From: DCFW01 sp963790715
GTDB lineage: Bacteria; Bacteroidota; Bacteroidia; Bacteroidales; Bacteroidaceae
Direction: 5' to 3'
Assembly (NCBI GenBank): GCA_963790715.1
Contig: CAWBPN010000018.1
Coordinates: 372,001 to 436,000, forward strand
DNA length: 64,000 bases
A program made the translations under genes and the position numbers. The notes below the pieces were generated by a model. It had not been told where the DNA came from, did not search any database, and saw only the letters and a program-made list of their open reading frames with translations. How positions within the stretch are numbered: the stretch's first letter is position 1; every line of letters starts with the position of its first letter. Below, piece after piece: positions 60,828 to 64,000 of this stretch.

Positions 60828-62711
60828 ATGACGAAATCATCAATTAAGACTTTCATTGGCATCGGAATAATGGTATTAATCGTATGGTCGTGCGCCAACA
60901 TCGGTAGCCCGCAAGGAGGACCGATAGATACCACTCCGCCAAAGGTTGTATCCACGACCCCTGCTGTGAATGCTTTAAACTACGATAAAAAGAAAATCAT
61001 AATTCGTTTCAACAAATATATCAAATTAGACAATGCTTCGGAAAACGTTATGATTTCGCCGCCACAAAACCGACAAGCTGAGATAAGTGTCGACGGTAAA
61101 ACCATCCAAGTAAAACTGCTTGATTCGCTAAAAGCAAATTCCACCTATTCAATAGACTTCTCAAACGGCATAACGGATAATAATGAAGGCAACCCGCTGG
61201 GCAACTATGCTTTCACATTTTCTACAGGCAACCATATAGATACTATGGAAGTTTCAGGATATATCATTGATGCACAGACGCTTGAACCGGTTAAAGGCAT
61301 TGAAGTGGGACTTCATTCAAATCTGAACGATTCCGCATTCATCAAACTACCGTTCGACCGCGTAGGGCGTACCGACAGTCGCGGGCACTTCGTCATCAAA
61401 GGTATTGCGCCCGGCAAGTATCACATATATGCACTGAAAGATGCGAATCAAACATCGAAGTTTTCACAACGGAGCGAAGCCATTGCTTTCAACGACAGTT
61501 TAATAGTTCCTTGGTGCAAACCGGACATACGGCAAGATACCACCTGGGTGGACTCGCTTACTTATGACACTATCATCGCCAGACCTTACACACACTACTA
61601 TCCCGAAAACGTTATATTGAGGTTGTTTACCGAAAACAGCATCATGCAGTATTTGAAAAAGAGCGAACGCAATTTACCGCAATTATTTACTCTCAGTTTT
61701 GCAATACCCAACGATACTCTACCACGATTACGCGGACTTAATTTCAATGAAAAAGATGCGTTCATTATTCAGAAAAACGCCCATAACGATACCATCCAAT
61801 ATTGGATACGCGATTCCACAATATATAAGTTAGACACGCTGAAAATACAGGCGAAATATATGTTCACCGACACGCTGAACAGGCTCGTTCCGCGAACTGA
61901 CACGTTGCAGCTTTATGTAAAGAAATTCTTTAACAAGGGGAAAACGGACAATAAGGATACAAAGAAGTTGAAAAAAGGCGAAAAGCCCAAAGTTCCTACT
62001 TTGCCGTTCACTGTCAATGCCCCTTCATCAATGGATATATTCGACAATATAAAAATCACTTTCCAGGAACCGGTGGCGAAGATTGATACCTCACTAATAC
62101 ATCTTTGGGAAAAAGCCGATTCGGTATGGAAACCCAAACCGTACGTTATCAGGCAAGATAGCGACGATATACTTTCATATAATGTTTTAGCCGAATGGAA
62201 TCCGGGAATGGACTATGATTTGAAGATAGATACTTTGGCTTTCAAAGGTATATACGGACTTTCAAGCAGCCCGTCAGAAAGTAAATTAAAACTGAAAACA
62301 TCCAATGACTATGCCAACTTGTTTTTTACGATGAGCGGATTGGGCACTCACGCATTCGTTGTAGTCACCGATGCATCAGGTAAAATGTTGCGCAAAGCTG
62401 ACGTAGATGCAAAAGGCCATGCCAATATTTATTATCTGGCACCCGGCAAGGTATACGCCTATGCAGTTGACGATAAAAATGGCAACAGTAAGTGGGACAC
62501 AGGCGACTATGACAAGAAGTTACAACCTGAATGTGTTTATTATTTTCCTCATTCCATAGAGCTTAAAGCTATGTGGGACATCGAACAGAACTGGAATGTA
62601 AAAGAGGTTCCTCTTTATAAACAGAAACCTGATGAAATAAAAAAACAGAAACCCGATGAAGACAAAAAGAAAAATTCTCAAAACCAACGAAACGGTAGAA
62701 GTTCTCGTTAA
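60828..62711 (+). CDS. Ig-like (Big_5) domain lipoprotein
   Basis: A 627-residue lipoprotein (VWSCANIGSPQGGPIDTTPP: Cys at residue 22, then the GGPxDxxPP sequence characteristic of this Bacteroidetes family). Residues about 37-130 are an Ig-like Big_5 domain (IIIRFNKYIKLDN, STYSIDFSNGITDNNEG). A carboxypeptidase-regulatory-like repeat follows (SGYIIDAQTLEPVKG), then less conserved beta-rich segments, and a highly charged Lys/Glu/Pro-rich tail. The role is unknown, presumably envelope-associated. Its last 56 bases overlap the next gene. Confidence 0.82.
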   Translation: MTKSSIKTFIGIGIMVLIVWSCANIGSPQGGPIDTTPPKVVSTTPAVNALNYDKKKIIIRFNKYIKLDNASENVMISPPQNRQAEISVDGKTIQVKLLDSLKANSTYSIDFSNGITDNNEGNPLGNYAFTFSTGNHIDTMEVSGYIIDAQTLEPVKGIEVGLHSNLNDSAFIKLPFDRVGRTDSRGHFVIKGIAPGKYHIYALKDANQTSKFSQRSEAIAFNDSLIVPWCKPDIRQDTTWVDSLTYDTIIARPYTHYYPENVILRLFTENSIMQYLKKSERNLPQLFTLSFAIPNDTLPRLRGLNFNEKDAFIIQKNAHNDTIQYWIRDSTIYKLDTLKIQAKYMFTDTLNRLVPRTDTLQLYVKKFFNKGKTDNKDTKKLKKGEKPKVPTLPFTVNAPSSMDIFDNIKITFQEPVAKIDTSLIHLWEKADSVWKPKPYVIRQDSDDILSYNVLAEWNPGMDYDLKIDTLAFKGIYGLSSSPSESKLKLKTSNDYANLFFTMSGLGTHAFVVVTDASGKMLRKADVDAKGHANIYYLAPGKVYAYAVDDKNGNSKWDTGDYDKKLQPECVYYFPHSIELKAMWDIEQNWNVKEVPLYKQKPDEIKKQKPDEDKKKNSQNQRNGRSSR

Positions 62712-63519
62712 TGGGGCTTTTCAACGGACTTTTGTGGCTTTAGCCATTCTATTATTTGTTTCTCTTAGCTGCCAAGCTAAAACCTTAGCGACAGACAACT
62801 GCAATTCGGCATTCAAAAACGGTGAACACATCACCTACGACCTTTACTTCAAATACGGGATAATGAAGAAGGTTGGCACGGCTGAAATGTCAGTCCACAG
62901 TATGAACTATCAAAATCAGGCTGCTTATATGATAAACTTATTAGCCAATACAAACGGACTGGCAGATAAGTTTTTCAGAATGCGCGACACTCTTACTTCT
63001 ATTATCAACTCCGGACTGCAACCTCTTTACTATCGCAAAGCAGCGGACGAAGGACATAAATATACCATTGACGAAGTAAGATATTCAACTTCTGGAGGTA
63101 AATACGTCGTCAGGATGAAAAAGGTTAAAAGAGGTAAAACTAAATATACATCCAAATCCGACACAAGACAGATATATGACATGCTGAGTATAATATCTCG
63201 CGTAAGGTCACTTAACTTGGAAAAATTCAGCCCTGGACAACGCCTCATCTACCCTATCGCATCAGGTAAAAGCCTTACAAACGAGACACTCTATTATAAA
63301 GGTAAAGAAAATTACACAGCAGAAAACGGTATTACATACCGTTGCCTAATCTTCACATTGATAGAGGATGGTAAGGAACTAATAACATTCTACGTAACGG
63401 ATGATTTAAACCATCTGCCCATCCGACTTGACTTAAGACTGAATTTCGGTATGGCCAGAGCATCAATGCGCGCAGCTGTAAATGTGAGTCATCCTTTTAC
63501 CTCAATTGTAAAACAATAG
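62656..63519 (+). CDS. DUF3108 family exported protein
   Basis: A 287-residue protein. FKNGEHITYDLYFKYGIMKKVGTAEMSV after the signal segment is the DUF3108 start, continuing with KFFRMRDTLTSIIN and LYYRKAADEG; the family includes exported proteins of unknown function. The signal peptide (TFVALAILLFVSLSCQA) begins only at about residue 25. The ATG at 62656 lies within the previous gene (56-base overlap, different frame); a GTG at 62737 in front of the hydrophobic segment is an alternative start. Confidence 0.8.
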   Translation: MKTKRKILKTNETVEVLVNGAFQRTFVALAILLFVSLSCQAKTLATDNCNSAFKNGEHITYDLYFKYGIMKKVGTAEMSVHSMNYQNQAAYMINLLANTNGLADKFFRMRDTLTSIINSGLQPLYYRKAADEGHKYTIDEVRYSTSGGKYVVRMKKVKRGKTKYTSKSDTRQIYDMLSIISRVRSLNLEKFSPGQRLIYPIASGKSLTNETLYYKGKENYTAENGITYRCLIFTLIEDGKELITFYVTDDLNHLPIRLDLRLNFGMARASMRAAVNVSHPFTSIVKQ

Positions 63520-63536
63520 TAGTAGTAGTTTTACAA
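63506..63536. terminator. Hairpin spanning two convergent stop codons (weak)
   Basis: TTGTAAAAC (63506-63514) pairs with GTTTTACAA (63528-63536) over the stops of both convergent genes. There is no T-tract, so termination is uncertain. Confidence 0.3.
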
Positions 63537-64000
63537 TCTGTTTATTTCATCGGTTGCAGCGCTTTCGCCCTTGTACTTCTTCTTGTAGTCGTTAAACCTC
63601 CAAGTAAGATGCAATGAGAGTGTGCGCATGTCTTCATCATCCCGTTGCCAAAAGTATACATTGCCAATTCCGCCATCACAAGTATAAATGTTTTTCCTGA
63701 ATATATCATTTGCCTGCAAACTTATATTCAGATTACCTTTCTTAAAAGATTTTGATACGCTGAGGTTTAAAGCGCTATAAGGATAAAAGGTAAAAAATAG
63801 ACTATTGCCCTTACTCGTATATTGGTACTCCGCGTCAATAATAAAATCATCTGGCAAATAAAAGTTGTTGTTTGAGTCTACAAATATACATGGTCTGGTT
63901 GCATTAATTTTCTTATTCAAGTATTCAATACTCTGAAAGTTTTTATCGAATGTCATATTAAATATCGGTTCAAAAAACTTGAACTTATGCTGTAAACTTA
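63531..64000 (-). CDS. Outer-membrane beta-barrel protein, C-terminal part
   Basis: The frame is open to the right edge of the window, so the gene is 5'-partial; an internal ATG at 63956 is not the start. The visible 156 residues contain alternating beta-strand patterns (DDFIIDAEYQYTSKGNSLFF, LNLSVSKSFKKGNLNISLQ) and the closing LSLHLTWRFND, as in the outer membrane beta-barrel family of TonB-receptor-like proteins (OMP_b-brl_3). The ending in -W-R-F-N resembles a Bam insertion signal, with a charged tail after it. Substrate unknown. Confidence 0.75.
   Translation of the reverse strand, partial: SLQHKFKFFEPIFNMTFDKNFQSIEYLNKKINATRPCIFVDSNNNFYLPDDFIIDAEYQYTSKGNSLFFTFYPYSALNLSVSKSFKKGNLNISLQANDIFRKNIYTCDGGIGNVYFWQRDDEDMRTLSLHLTWRFNDYKKKYKGESAATDEINRL

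Noticed and set aside
1..64000. CRISPR arrays, phage genes, defence systems or rRNA
   Set aside because: No regularly spaced repeats, cas, integrase, phage structural or rRNA sequences were seen; the only mobile trace is the IS5-like remnant.

Overview
This window looks like a chromosomal segment from an AT-rich member of the Bacteroidales. Three things point there: the Bacteroidetes-type -7 element TAnnTTTG sits in front of many genes; there are SusC/SusD, hybrid two-component systems, DUF1735, GH76 and GH92 genes; and a korAB, ATP-type pckA, parE-coaD-S41 protease-ribF core is present. Family or genus cannot be settled from the sequence alone.

Layout. 1-11706 is housekeeping: the end of korA, korB, a deacetylase-like protein, pckA, a GNAT-like protein, then a tight operon parE-coaD-S41 protease-HAD phosphatase-ribF. 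11707-17700 is a small accessory patch with broken genes (a winged-helix-like remnant, a frameshifted AAA ATPase, an N-terminally deleted DJ-1 protein) and intact small genes: a PepSY membrane protein, a zinc-ribbon protein, a DJ-1 protein, a zinc-ribbon/AraC/GyrI-like fusion and YceI. 17853-18195 is an internally deleted IS5-like element with recognisable ends.

18462-51645 is a large polysaccharide utilisation locus bounded by two hybrid two-component regulators, both on the + strand. It holds two GH76 endo-alpha-1,6-mannanase-like proteins, two GH92 alpha-mannosidases, a GH78 alpha-L-rhamnosidase, a GH43-like protein, an unassigned TIM-barrel-like protein, a glutaminase-like/aldose-1-epimerase fusion, and a SusC/SusD pair with two surface lipoproteins. 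The enzyme set fits an alpha-1,6-mannan backbone whose branches carry mannose and rhamnose, as in fungal rhamnomannans; that target is my inference. Two divergent promoter regions carry pairs of an 18-bp direct repeat, 21 bp apart and 18 nt from a TTnnTTTG element, which I propose as the operator of the first regulator.

51729-64000 returns to housekeeping: tRNA-Leu, ahcY, a YfhO-like membrane protein, then on the minus strand dapB-lepB-second S26 protein-WbqC. The second S26 protein has lost both catalytic residues of signal peptidase I. The window ends with DUF2851, a Big_5-type lipoprotein, a DUF3108 protein, and the C-terminus of an outer-membrane beta-barrel protein.
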